Part shown: positions 1 to 13,610 of the stretch, piece after piece | Layout of the letters: each line of letters begins with the position of its first letter | Position numbering within the stretch: the first letter of the stretch is position 1 | Assembly: GCA_949987705.1 (NCBI GenBank) | Contig: OX465286.1 | Span: forward strand, 13,343,676-13,407,675 | Length of the DNA stretch: 64,000 nt | DNA from: Thereva unica | Taxonomy: Eukaryota > Arthropoda > Insecta > Diptera > Therevidae | Direction: 5' to 3' | Translations under genes and position numbers: made by a program | Notes under the pieces: generated by a model | Database searches by the model: none | The model's input: the letters and a program-made list of their open reading frames with translations, nothing else | What the model was told of the DNA's origin: nothing

Positions 1-1139
1 TGCTTCAGTGGAAGTTACGTCTACTTTACTTCTGCGTTACTTTTCATTTGGGTTTGGTCTTATTTCTGGACTATAAATATGAAACTTATTTCTGGACTAG
101 CGCATATGAAACACGATAGGTGTGCATTGGCAGCTGACAGCGGATTGCCAAATTGTGAATAAATCAGTCGGTTAGATTGTGGTGAAAAATTGATTCAATT
201 GTTTATTTTCAGTTGAATTGTAGTTTTGTAAGTTCGTTCGTTCGTTTTTATACAAACAGAGTGACGTTGCTCTCTTGTATGAGACTCTCAATGTGTATGG
301 AAACAGCGATATTAAGATTCCCTTCTTTTATGACGCGGGCTGTAAATGCTGAAGTTTGAGAAGGGCTCCAACAGCTGCCGCATTTGTTGTTAAAATCGCC
401 TGTAATAGTATTGTGCTACGATGATGGGAAATGAAACCTCCAGATATTGGAACAGAGAAGAGTTGAAGCTTAAGCTCGCGCGTCTACGAGGCTTTCTATC
501 TAAAGACAAACTGAAATAAATTACAGAGAGAAATTACTGATTCCAGCTCTCTGGGTTTGTTAAAGTTTATAATTTAGGCCAACCTTGAAGCACGGATATA
601 GCCTGCGCCAAAACAATTGGAAATCTCAAAATCGATTTTTTAATGCGCAGTGAAAGTCTCAAATCCTCACCACGAAAGTAGATTCGAAAAGAAAAGTGCA
701 CCTCGTCATTCCGTTCATTTAAAGCCCCAAATCACCCGCTCATTTATATTTTCAATCACAATTCAATCCGTCTCACTACGCTACTCTTGTCCTGGTCAGA
801 TGCTATGGTGGAGTGTTGTTCCCTGTAAACGAGTTTCAAAAAGGAAATTAAAATGCATGTCCGCTTGAATTTTATCCATACACGGAATGTTAATGTATGT
901 GGAGTTGTCATTTCCTCACCTGCGCGTAAAATTCCCATTTATTTTGGCGCGCACTATACCGAACATTCATTAGTTACATATAATTCATTGCGTTTACATG
1001 ATGCCTTAAATTCTTGGATTGAAAATTACTTGAAATTCAAGTTGGGTTTTGATTCATTGATTAAAAGAATCAATTCGAAAGTAGGGGGCAGCAAATTTAT
1101 GGTTCGCCCCGGGTGGCACAAATCCACGCTACGCCACTG
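1..1139 (-). mobile_element. hAT-type DNA transposon copy, non-autonomous, cut by the left window edge
   Basis: This stretch is the reverse complement, with scattered substitutions, of 16088 to about 17365, where the same element is complete and has an 8-bp target duplication. Its right end (1124-1139) reads CCACGCTACGCCACTG, the complement of a hAT-style terminus starting CAGTGGCGTAGCG. The other terminus lies before base 1, so no target duplication can be checked. No open frame resembles a transposase; the short frames inside are not conserved between the two copies. It lies in the presumed upstream intron of CaMKI. Confidence 0.8.
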
Positions 1140-1324
1140 GGTAGAATTCCTCTTTCTCCTCGTCCGTTTTCTCTTCTGTGGGCGCGTGGACGTTTATAAT
1201 ACTAATACATTGTAATGGCAATGCTAATTCAACAAACAAAAACAGATTTTGCTTGAAAACTAGAGCTAAAAACTATAAAAAAAAATTAAATAGACTATAG
1301 AAAGCCAAAACACCAAAAGGCAGA

Positions 1325-1545
1325 CTATGTAGCAGCAAGTAAATGTGATTTCATTATAAGTTTAAATTTATCTCTATCCATGATTAAATCAACATGATCA
1401 CATATAGAGTTGAAACACGATGCTGAGAAGGTAATCAGCTCATTTGTCCCATACAATGTTCTATGCGATGGTATTTTAAGGTCTAGATCTAGTTCTAAGG
1501 CACAACTCTGGAGCATAGTTCTGTTGATGAGATCATGGCGAGTCT
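1325..1545 (-). pseudogene. LINE ORF2 C-terminal fragment
   Basis: The minus-strand frame resembles the extreme C-terminal tail of jockey-superfamily non-LTR retrotransposons: a basic stretch with IPSHRT, then a segment ending in a K-rich helix (KFKLIMKSHLL). It carries no catalytic motif and is only about 70 codons long. It abuts, head-on at about 1535-1545, a plus-strand LINE fragment, so the junction is a rearrangement or one insertion into another. The family call is by general resemblance only. Confidence 0.5.
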
Positions 1546-3456
1546 GAACAATCTTGATATCAAAAAAGGTAATGGTCCCCACAATCTTTTCCTGCAGTGC
1601 TGCTCACAACATATCGCATTTCCTCTTTATCTCATCTTCAACAAATCTTTATCGTTAGGAAAGTTTCCCAAGCTGTGGAAGAAATCCTACCTAACGCCAA
1701 TCTATAAATCCGGTGACAAGCAGTCGGTAGACAACTATAGGGGTATGGCTATTTTGTCATCAATTCCTAAGCTTTTTGAAAAGCCTGTTTATGATAGGAT
1801 TGCCCCTCTTATCGATCCATACCTAAACGAACAACAACATGGTTTTCGTAAAGGACGTTCAACAACTTCTAACCTTATGATTCTAATCTCCGAATTGCTA
1901 TGCGGTATGGAGAGCGGCCATCAATTGGATGCTGTGTACACTGATTTCAGCAAGGCCTTCGATCGAGTGGACCACGCCATCCTAATCGCAAAATTATTAA
2001 AGTTTGGAATATCAGGTTCTGCCCTGGAATGGTTAAAATCATATCTGAACGGAAGAACACAGGTTATCAGATTCCAAGGATTTCTATCTAATGAGATCGA
2101 AGTAACCTCTGGCGTTCCTCAGGGTAGTCATCTCGGTCCCCTACTCTTCAATATTTTCATCTCCGATCTATCCGAAAAATTAGCAAATATTCCACATCTC
2201 TTTTACGCGGATGACCTCAAAATTTATAGTGTCATTAAGACCCAAACTGATGCTTCCTTCTTGCAGACAAAAGGCAATGCCCTACACGACTGGTGCACCA
2301 TGAACAAACTGCAACTTAACACCAGCAAATGTCATGCAATTACCTTCTCCCGCTTAAAAAACACACAGAACCATAACTATTATCGCAATGGCATAATGTT
2401 GAATCAGGTTGACCATATCGTAGATCTAGGCGTCGTCCTAGACAAAAAACTCAATTTCAACCTGCATTACGATAATATAATTGCCAGAGCCAACAGACTT
2501 CTTGGTTTCATCGAGAGGAGAGCCAAAGAATTCGGTAATGTATGGGTCACAAAAACACTCTTCTATTCTTTAGTCCGCCCTATCCTGGAATATGCGTGTC
2601 CTATCTGGGATCCTATAATCCATTCAAAATAGATTTCTTCTTTTTGCCCTGAGACATCTACACAACCCCCATGACTACCAAACCCTGCCGCACTACTTGG
2701 ACAGGCTCAAAGTGCTTGATCTCATGCCGTTGTCTAGCAGGAGGAAACTGCTCATATCTTGCGTTGCCTTTGACGTTTTAAGGCCGTATCAGATCAAATT
2801 TTTGAGCAGCGACAGCAGCAGCAGAAAAGGGCAGCATGCTGCTTCTTGTATCAGATTCGTTGTAGCAGCAGCAGGCAGGAAATGCTTTTTTGTCTTAAAA
2901 AAAAAAAAAAACTGAAATGTCAAAAAAAGCTTCCTTGATGGGCAGCAAAATTAGGATTAGGAATGAAAATGCAGCGGCAGCATTCAGTGCTGCTTCTGTG
3001 GTCATGTGACCCGCTTTGACCAATAGAAACAGTTTGCTGCTGATATTTTTGTTGCGCTGCTTTGGATCTGATACAGCCTTTAAGCGGAAAGCTTAAAGTG
3101 CAGTTTCTGTCGGACAGAATCAAATTGGATGATGTAGTCCGACACACACGACACACTAAACTACTTAGGGAATATCCACACCGCACCGATTACGCAAGGA
3201 ACGAGCCCGTCAACAGATGCTGTATGGTTTTTAATAGCCATAGCTCATCTTTCTCCCCTTGCCTCAACAAGGCATCCTATAAAAAATACTCAAATCCCTA
3301 CTAACATAACCCCCTCTCTGACAATAGTAGGTTTTTAGTAGCTATCAGTAGTTATAGTAATATATTATAAAAGACTGTACACTATGTTTTTTAATCTAAG
3401 TATATGTATGCCTAGTTTAAGTGTGCCTTGTTTGGCGAATTAATAAATAAATAAAA
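1535..3456 (+). pseudogene. Jockey-superfamily LINE, 5'-truncated reverse transcriptase with 3' tail
   Basis: A 365-codon frame (1535-2632) encodes most of a non-LTR reverse transcriptase. With residue 1 at 1535, it shows YRGMAILS near 68, QHGFRKGRST near 101, the first catalytic Asp in TDFSKAFDRVD (136-146), GVPQGS (193-198) and the FYADD active-site box (223-227). The endonuclease domain is missing. A frameshift ends the frame at 2632. The C-terminal part continues in other frames (2640-2781 and 3084-3302) and is split by a 297-bp inverted-repeat element. The 3' end is marked by a short (TAAA)n-like tail near 3443-3456. It lies in the CaMKI upstream intron in the same orientation as the gene. 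It cannot be active: truncated, frameshifted and interrupted. Confidence 0.85.
2782..3078. mobile_element. MITE-like element inside the LINE, flanked by TTTAA
   Basis: The termini GGCCGTATCAGATC (2782-2795) and GATCTGATACAGCC (3065-3078) are inverted repeats with one mismatch. TTTAA occurs directly on both sides (2777-2781 and 3079-3083). Removing the element and one TTTAA rejoins the LINE frame as ...DVL then SGKLKVQFL, showing that it inserted into a once-continuous frame. The inside is rich in CAGCAG runs. A TTAA-type target would fit piggyBac- or Kolobok-related elements, but there is no coding sequence to decide. Confidence 0.75.
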
Positions 3457-4140
3457 GTAAATTCGATATTCTATCTTCCCCATAGAAATTATCATTCGAT
3501 AGACCGGACAATTTACTGATTACCTCGGAAATATCTAGTTTCATGCAGCAGATATCGACTCATGACTCAATAGCTGCGTTCCTTTTCTACTATTTAGTAC
3601 TTGTGAGCAGAGCAGAAAAGGAACGCAAAATTTTCTGATTTGAGTAAAAGCTCACTTGAAACTTTTGATGTTACTTTAAACTTTACAAATAAAAAATTCT
3701 TAAAAGAAGAATTTGTGACACAATGGGGAAATTAATGCGACAATTTCTAAAGTAAAACGAAAGATAATAATTTTTGATAATTATACGAGTGAAGTTTTAT
3801 TTATGGAGGTTTTTATATGAGCAAATCAGCTCGACACAAATAAAAGCCATCTAGCGGGTAATGGCGTAAGTGAAAATAATTCACAATAGACTCGAAATGG
3901 CCGCTTTCCCCCTAGCGGATTTCAATTGCTTAATTGCAAGATCTTTCTACTCGTTTATAAGAGCAAGTGTAGTTGCTAGTACGCAAGTGTAAAAAATAGT
4001 AAAAATTAGCAGAAAAGGAACGCAGCTAATATTTAAAAAGTCCAAATCGACTGCATGATGATTAATATTGTAAACCGACTTGAAGTAAGAAGCAAAAAGT
4101 TCTACCGTGTCTTCAGTAGACTGCCTCAGCAGGCACTCTA
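3457..4140 (-). pseudogene. LINE ORF2 fragment (linker before the RT), split by a MITE
   Basis: Read on the minus strand, 4140-4027 gives a frame containing VELFASYFKSVYN, typical of the segment between endonuclease and RT in jockey-like LINEs. Once the inserted element at 3573-4026 and one TA are removed, the same frame continues with KLDISEVISKLSG (apart from one stop). It has opposite orientation to the neighbouring LINE at 1535-3456 and abuts its 3' tail. Both edges are truncated. Confidence 0.55.
3573..4026. mobile_element. TA-flanked MITE
   Basis: The ends are GCTGCGTTCCTTTTCT (3573-3588) and its inverse near 4011-4026. The direct dinucleotide TA lies at 3571-3572 and 4027-4028. At about 454 bp with no coding capacity, it looks like a non-autonomous element with a TA target, as used by Tc1/mariner-type transposases. 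It interrupts a LINE frame, so it inserted after that LINE. Confidence 0.7.
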
Positions 4141-4572
4141 AATTAATCTATATCTTAATCTAACTTGTGCCTTTCGGCTAAAATTTATTTTTTTTTTCTT
4201 TATTTTTATATTATATATTATTTCTAATCCTAAGAAAAATTTGAAAAAGCAAAAACTTAAGCTAACTTAGTCTATTCTACTAACTAACTTAACTCTGAGA
4301 AACCTATCTGGTCGGGGGCAGCAGAATTGAATTCTCTCGGGTGACCCTCGTCCAGGCGACGAGCTTCCACGGGCTTGAGCTACAAGAAATAACAATAGCT
4401 CGTAGAACCTCGCACCACTAACCTAGACTTACTTAAATCTAGCTTCATTACAAAGTAAAAGCTAGAGCTAAACCCTATCTAAGTACTAAGCTAATCTTTT
4501 AAAACTAGCATGCATTCCAAAATATTCTATAACTTGATTAGAGAAGGGAAATACCTAACTATGGGGGGTCCT
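4141..4572. other. No gene recognised; A+T-rich stretch with CTAACTTA-like runs
   Basis: The left half is A+T-rich with T runs. The right half has repeated CTAA/CTTA motifs and one GC-richer patch (4311-4385). No frame, terminal repeat or RNA gene could be supported. Confidence 0.4.
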
Positions 4573-4929
4573 TCAGCCACCAGTACAAATTACTGGCATT
4601 GGAGGCCTCTTTTTATCTTTTTCTGGGATTGGCGTACTGAACCTCAGGAGATCCTGTACTTCTCTGTCTTCTTCAATAGTACGCACTCGCTTATCACATG
4701 CATTGCAATACATGTGATATAAGAGAGGCAGCCCCGAATCATCCTGAACCAATTTTTTGGAATCTAGGTAAATAAATGCTTCTGGGGGGATAAACCCGCG
4801 TTCAAAAGCTGCTTTGTGATATTCAGAGTTCGGGTAGAACCTTTGAATAGAGCAGACGAGGAAGTGCAATTTATTAAACACGGGGAAGCATTTTGGCAAC
4901 ACTAATGCATAGCATTCTTTACGTATTTG

Positions 4930-5092
4930 TGTCTAACCCGGACAGTGGCTGTGTTATATTTATTCAAAAACCGGGAGGGATATCGTTTCTCAGCAACCAT
5001 CTCGGTGAGAACGCTTCACTTGGCTAAATGTTTGAAGCAGACCCTTCGCAAAACCTGAACAAATTTCACTGCGCCTATGTCCGGGTTAGACA
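4930..5092. mobile_element. Short MITE-like element with 15-bp perfect inverted termini
   Basis: TGTCTAACCCGGACA at 4930-4944 is matched exactly in reverse complement at 5078-5092. The interior of about 130 bp has no frame. GTATTT occurs just outside each end but is not precisely abutting, so the target duplication is uncertain. Confidence 0.6.
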
Positions 5093-5146
5093 ATGTATTT
5101 TGTTGTTGTGGTTAAAGTCAATGTATTTTGTTGTTGTGGTTAAAGT
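5091..5146. repeat. 28-bp tandem duplication
   Basis: Two identical consecutive 28-bp units (5091-5118 and 5119-5146), each containing TTTTGTTGTTGTGG. They sit at the right end of the short inverted-repeat element. Confidence 0.85.
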
Positions 5147-5814
5147 GGAGGGAGAGAATTAGAGAGAAAATTTCTTGATCCCAAGTGCTTCCCTCAAATC
5201 CGTGTACATGTACGCTATTTTCGGTTCCTTATCTTCTCTATTCAAAGGGTAGAACGCTCCCGAATAAGAGGATTGTCGCTCTCTGTCGCTCTAGCGACGT
5301 GACATCGAATCAACTTGATTATGAAATTGTCGATCCTGTTAACAGATGCCTTATCATAGAGGATATTGTTGGCCTGGTATTTTGTGAAGCCCGATTCGGG
5401 TGTTCGATACAAGCTTAGGCACGCCCTTAAGCATTGTCTTTCAAAAACCCGAAGCTTTTCCATGTAAGAAAGAGATATGTATGTTGAACCATACCGGACA
5501 ACCATAAGTTAACATTGGTCTGACCAAGGCTTGATAGCAGATCACCTTGACCCGTGGGCTTAGGTGTATGCTGTAAAAAAGTCTTTTGATCATATGGAAC
5601 GCCTTGTTTGCCTTGGCAAGAGCAGCACTTACATTTCTATTGAAATATAGGTATTGGTCCATCCAAAGCCCAAGGTATTTCATTTCCAATTTTTTTTTGC
5701 TAATGCTTGTCCAGCATTGTTCGAAATTTTGAGTGTTTTCCAGTTCGGTGGGTGTACTCTGTGTTTTTTTTATAGATTTGATTAAAAACCGGGGAATATT
5801 GTGTTTATTTCAAC

Positions 5815-5960
5815 AAGTTATATAAAGTAATAGTAATGAGGCTAATGAAATTTATATGAGGAGGTAATAAAATTTATATGAGGAGGTAATAAAAATTTTA
5901 TTAGGTAATAAAAAATTTTATTAGGTAATAAAATTTATATAAAGTAATAAAAAAAAATGT
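5815..5960. repeat. A+T-rich minisatellite
   Basis: Repeated variants of AATTTATATGAGGAGGTAAT and ATTTTATTAGGTAATAAA, in units of about 18-25 bp, lie a short distance upstream of the first CaMKI exon in the window. Non-coding. Confidence 0.7.
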
Positions 5961-6141
5961 AATCAAATAATCGTTATTTGGCAAAAAGTGTGCCGAACCG
6001 TATATACTAATTCGTTACAAGCCTAAAAATATATATTTAGTACAGTCAAGAAAATTTTGTTTATATAAATATCGATCGATTTTGTGTTTTGTGGCATTGT
6101 TAATATAATATTGTAATGCATATTTTTTATTTATAATATAG

Positions 6142-9592
<3,451 letters not shown>

Positions 9593-10446
9593 AAAAAAAA
9601 ATTCTTAGAAAAAGTTATTTAAAAAGAACGAGAGAAAGAGAAAAGGAAATTAATAGAATCACAATATTTGGAATAAAAGCCTCAAGTAACGCAAAATAAA
9701 AATACAAGCAAACAATATCTAACAAGAAAAAAATACTTAACTACAAAAACAAACAAAAAAAAAATACCCACTAAAATACTATCCAAACTCTAAATGAAAA
9801 ACGAAAGTAATACTTTAAAAGATATTTGAACTTCTTAAAACAAAAAAAAAAACTATATAAATATATGTAATTTACTTTGCAGTTGTATTTAAAAGAAAAT
9901 AATTATTTAAAAAGGGAAAAATATATCACTAAAAAATTTGAAAAAAAAAAAATCTATACTTCTTCTCTATGCCAGAAATAAAAAGCGAAAATCTTTTTTA
10001 ATCTTTCTTAAAACAAAAACACTTTAATAGTTTAAAGTTTTTAAAACCAAACAAAAAAAAATGGATAAATAATAATATTAAAATTACTATAATTAAAAGA
10101 AATTCCTTTTATATCAATTTTAAGGGGGTTAACATTCTAGATTTGTTTATACATTAAATGTAAATTTTATTGCGTATTTAAGAATAATTATTAAATTAAG
10201 ATTTAAAACAAAACAAAACAAAAAAAAACACACAAAATACAAACAAAAAGAAGAAATGAAAAAACAAGAAATAAGAGTTAATTTTCAGTTCGTTCAGTTC
10301 GTTGATAATTTTTTGTTTGTTTTTTTTTTTGGAATTTAATTTTCCCAAAATACATATAAATAATAAAACAATTTTTGTAATATCTTCCACCCAAAAAAAA
10401 AAAAAAAAAAAATAAAACCGCTTCTATAATAAAATACAAGCACTAA
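9593..10446 (+). other. A-rich presumed 3' UTR of CaMKI
   Basis: Directly after the stop codon come hundreds of bases of AAAAC/AAAAAT-rich sequence with several AATAAA words. No frame or repeat is recognised. Similar DNA resumes beyond each transposon further right, so the transcript may extend far or the elements may have split the UTR/intergenic DNA. The polyadenylation site cannot be fixed. Confidence 0.55.
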
Positions 10447-11757
10447 GGCGTCCCTAGTATGATACTCGATTCGTCAATTGATCGAGAATTTAAAGTTTCG
10501 ATTCGAATGTGAAAAACATTACAACGGTAATGCAGTCGAAAGTACTGCCAAATAAAATTCAGAATGTTCTGTCAATTTGGAGGAATGGTTAAATGTCAAT
10601 GTCAAAATTGTTTGTGTTTAAATGAAATTAATATTAAAAATGAAAAATAAATATTGTATATTAGCTTGGAAATACGATCGCTGAAAATAAAATGAAAGCA
10701 CACAATTGGCAGGGCCGGCTTTTGAATTTTTTGCGCCCGGTGCAGTTTGCCATATTGCGCCCCCATCACAATGGAAAAAACATAAACACTCTTTGGAGTT
10801 CTTTTTAATATATGAAAATGACAGTGCGGGAAATCTTTTTCACCTTTTTTCTAAAATTACGCCCAGTTCAATTGCGCCTGGTGCAAATACATCGATTGTA
10901 ACTACTATGAAAGCCCGACCGTGCCATTGTCCAATCAGGATTTGCTTTGCGATCTTGCTTTTGTGAGTTTACTTACGCTTTAACTTCCCAAAACTCTTCC
11001 GCTAATGCTGTATAATGCTCCATGAGGTTTTTCGGTGTTAGTTGCACTTCCCTAACTATTTCCAGCATTATCCTGGGCTCCGGAAATCTATAGTACTATA
11101 CACTCAAATTTCTATAATGTCGTTTTATAAGCATTCAAATTTCCAAGGATAATAGGTGGTTACTGCACTGCATACATTAGTTTCTACGGTAAAATCTTGC
11201 ATAGAAAAGTCAACAGTCCACTTTACAGCCTTACTGGACATAGAAGGCGCTATCAACAATTTTTTTTCGTTTGAAGTTTTAAATGTTTTTTAAATCTTAA
11301 TTTCTGAAATTGCGCCCGGTGCGAGTGCACCATTTGCACCTATGACAGTGCCGCCTCTGACAATTGGAGTTTATAACTGACATTTGTAGACCATTTTGAG
11401 GCCATTTATAATATTTTAAAATATCGAGTTTTTATATCTATTTTCAATTTTCTGTTTTTTTTTGGCTATTGTAAATTTTCGTTTTTTGTAAATGTTTCAA
11501 CTTTTCTCTCTGTGTATTTTTGGATTTATTTTTTCTCTATTCATGTCTTTCTTTAAATAATATAGTATTTTTTCTATAATAAAATCAACCATACCCTTCA
11601 AAATATCCGTTAGTGTTTCGTGGCTTTTCATGGATCTTACCAACTTTTAAACTGGATCATCAATAATTGCAATCAAGTCAGTTTACTCTGCAATCGAGAA
11701 ACGTACTGCAGGCTTTCTCGATTTGACATGCGTTCAACGAGAATCGTACTAGAGGCC
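10447..11757. mobile_element. Inverted-repeat DNA element, host of a nested hAT
   Basis: The left end has CCTAGTATGATACTCG (from 10453), and the right end is its imperfect inverse (CGAGAATCGTACTAGAGG, 11738-11755). Similarity extends about 45 bp inwards with gaps. A 650-bp hAT (10710-11359) sits inside. No transposase frame was found and the target duplication could not be fixed. Confidence 0.5.
10710..11359. mobile_element. Non-autonomous hAT element, 650 bp, perfect 8-bp TSD
   Basis: The termini CAGGGCCGGC and (inverted) CAGAGGCGGC are flanked by ACAATTGG at 10702-10709 and 11360-11367. Subterminal GCGCCCGGTGC occurs at both ends. It is the same family as 17406-18245 and 20668-20902. An 8-bp TSD is diagnostic of the hAT superfamily. 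No coding capacity. Confidence 0.9.
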
Positions 11758-12158
11758 AAAACAAAAATTTTTAAAATAAATAATTTAGCAACAAAATAAA
11801 AGTAAACAAATTACATACAAATCAAATTATGATAAATATTCTGTAACAATTTTTTCTACCACAACATTTATGACTTCTCTATATTTTCTCCATATCCTTA
11901 AAACTGTCCGTTCTGAGCCTATCTATACAGGACAAATCCCCGTCTTAAACCCTGTATAATTTAGCTTATCCGTTTTTTGTCAACTAACTGCTTCCAAAGC
12001 TGGAATTAATAGCATATATAGACGTCAACCCATTGTCCTAAGATTATGCCTTGATCAACGTGGAAAACATTTTTTGTATTACCTAACGTAGCTTTATTTT
12101 CACGACCGTTTCACGCTATTCGACACTGACAGGGATTCGTCTATGAATGTATGTATGA
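11758..12158. other. No gene recognised
   Basis: A+T-rich DNA resembling the A-rich stretch before 10447, then mixed sequence from about 11860. No frame, terminal repeat or RNA structure could be supported. Confidence 0.4.
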
Positions 12159-12256
12159 ACTTGACCATGGAACAACCTCGACACAGACAGTCTTTCCTAA
12201 CTCGTACAATATATCCAAGAGTTGCAAAAATTAGGGTTCGTGGGCATCTTGTTTTC
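12159..12256 (+). pseudogene. Short fragment of the 7.9-kb LINE family 3' end
   Basis: CATGGAACAACCTCG, TCCTAACTCGTACAATAT and ATCCAAGAGTT parallel the TRLWNNLSQSVFPNSYNIQEF region of the LINE at 7916-8873, with indels. Confidence 0.65.
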
Positions 12257-12344
12257 GTTCATTAATATCGTCTTTCACACTCCAATCCAATATCCTGGTT
12301 TTAAACAATTTTTTAAAAAGAATATACGTGTCCGGAAGAGACCG

Positions 12345-12529
12345 TCACACTGGGGAATGCACGGGCTGCAGGAATGAAAAAGTCGCCCCCGCAGGTTTAT
12401 GCACACTCCCGATATAGGCATGAACATCTATAAGCGCGTAGACATAGACCTTTCCAAATGCGAGTGTTATTTTACTAGGCCGTCCCCCAACTAAGTACAA
12501 ACCACGTCCAATACTGCTTGACTTACGTA
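12345..12529. other. Unidentified sequence between LINE pieces
   Basis: GC-richer than its surroundings and open on the minus strand from 12689 to 12345, but the right part of that frame is antisense to the LINE that follows. The left 185 bp has no recognised similarity. It could be an unrecognised part of the LINE or captured DNA. Confidence 0.3.
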
Positions 12530-13110
12530 AGTCTATTAAATCTACAAATCCTATATTCGACCCCACCTTGAATAAAACTCGTATATCTGGGCGGGCGTTC
12601 CTAAAACCACCTTTGCTTGGCTGGACAAGGTGCAAAACCGCGCCATCCAACTTATTGGCGATAGCACTCTTTGCTCCTCTATCGACCATTTAAGCCACCG
12701 AAGGAATGTAGCTGCACTCAGCAAGTTTTATCGCTATTATTACAGTGACTGCTGAAATAAAGAACCTCCTGCCTACACGGCAAATTTTTTCCCGCAACAC
12801 AAGGCTAGCCAATTCGGCTCGCCTCCACACACTACAGCCTTCTTCTTCGCGCACATTACGATTTAGTAGTTCCTTTATAAATAGAACAACTCGATTGTGG
12901 AACTGTCTTCCGCAGTCTGTGTTTCCGAGCTCATATAACATCTCTGAGTTCAAACGCAAGGTTCATCGACACCTACTTATGCACCCTCCAGACCCCTAAC
13001 CTATCCTTTCTCTTCTATCCTTCAGATCAAGCTTACTACTATACATTGCACCATGACTCGAATGGCATGACGGACTAGTAGTACAAAGGGTGACTCCTAA
13101 GCTTCATCGT
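12530..13110 (+). pseudogene. LINE C-terminal fragment, second copy of the 7.9-kb family
   Basis: Frames shift several times but read TYKSYIRP-like, FAWLDKVQNRAIQLIGD, LSHRRNVAALSKFYRYYYSDC, then (12745-12999) LLPTRQIFSRNTRLANSA, RTTRLWNCLPQSVFPSSYNI and EFKRKVHRHLL. Both copies share the 3' non-coding words AAGCTTACTACTATACATTG, GACGGACTAGTAGTACAAAG and GGTGACTCCTAAGCTT before the A-tail. It is older than the intronic copy, judging by its frameshifts. Confidence 0.85.
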
Positions 13111-13610
13111 ATCACAAAAAAAAAAGAAAAGTAGGTAATGGGGCACTTGGGCTTGGGAACTAAGCGGGCGGGTGTTGGGCTGTTAATTAAAACTGAATAT
13201 GCTAATGGCACCCTTTATGGTCATAAATTGGCCCGTTTTCTTCGTCCTATAACAATTTTGAAAAGCTCCAATTTTGCCCCCCCCCTTTAGTATCATTCCA
13301 TGCTCCAATTCGTGTCCTGGCGCAAAAAACACCAAGGTCGTTCTTGTTTTGTTGTTGCTTACCCTCTTTTACCTTTTCTACCAATTTTCTTTTTCCAAAA
13401 TTTCTTAACCAATTAAAGTCGGTATTATTGTTCCCGCACGGCTAAGAAGATTCGTTAAAAAAAATGCATCTGAGCAAAAAGTGTCGTCATATGGAATATA
13501 TTAGGTGACAATCTTACATTGTCAAATGTCATCATATAATGACAGTTCATTGCGCGGCGCCATATTGGAACTAGTTAGGATATGGGTTTGACCCCTTCGG
13601 TCCACACGAT
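13111..13610. other. No gene recognised
   Basis: Mixed composition with a C run near 13278. No open frame of note, no terminal repeats and no RNA gene seen. Confidence 0.4.

Larger units (their letters stand above)
4573..5690 (-). pseudogene. LINE ORF2 C-terminal region, fragmented
   Basis: Minus-strand frames at 5690-5441 and 5505-5242 overlap and together give the post-RT region of a jockey/I-type LINE: YLGLWMDQYLYF, then ALVRPMLTYGCPVW, then FERQCLRACLSLYR, ending in DNPLIRER. A second block (4902-4573) carries a C-terminal extension (FYPNSEYHKAAFERGFIPPEA, LVQDDSGLPLLYH). At least one frameshift lies near 5480. An inverted-repeat element (4930-5092) and a local duplication separate the blocks. 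The RT catalytic core is absent. The relation of the two blocks to one element is inferred from order and strand. Confidence 0.65.

Noticed and set aside
3457..4140. 5'-inversion by twin priming of the LINE at 1535-3456
   Set aside because: The inverted upstream segment lies beyond the 3' tail and not in front of the sense part, so a separate LINE or a later rearrangement fits better.
12345..12689. 114-codon minus-strand gene
   Set aside because: About half of it is antisense to a recognised LINE C-terminal region on the plus strand.
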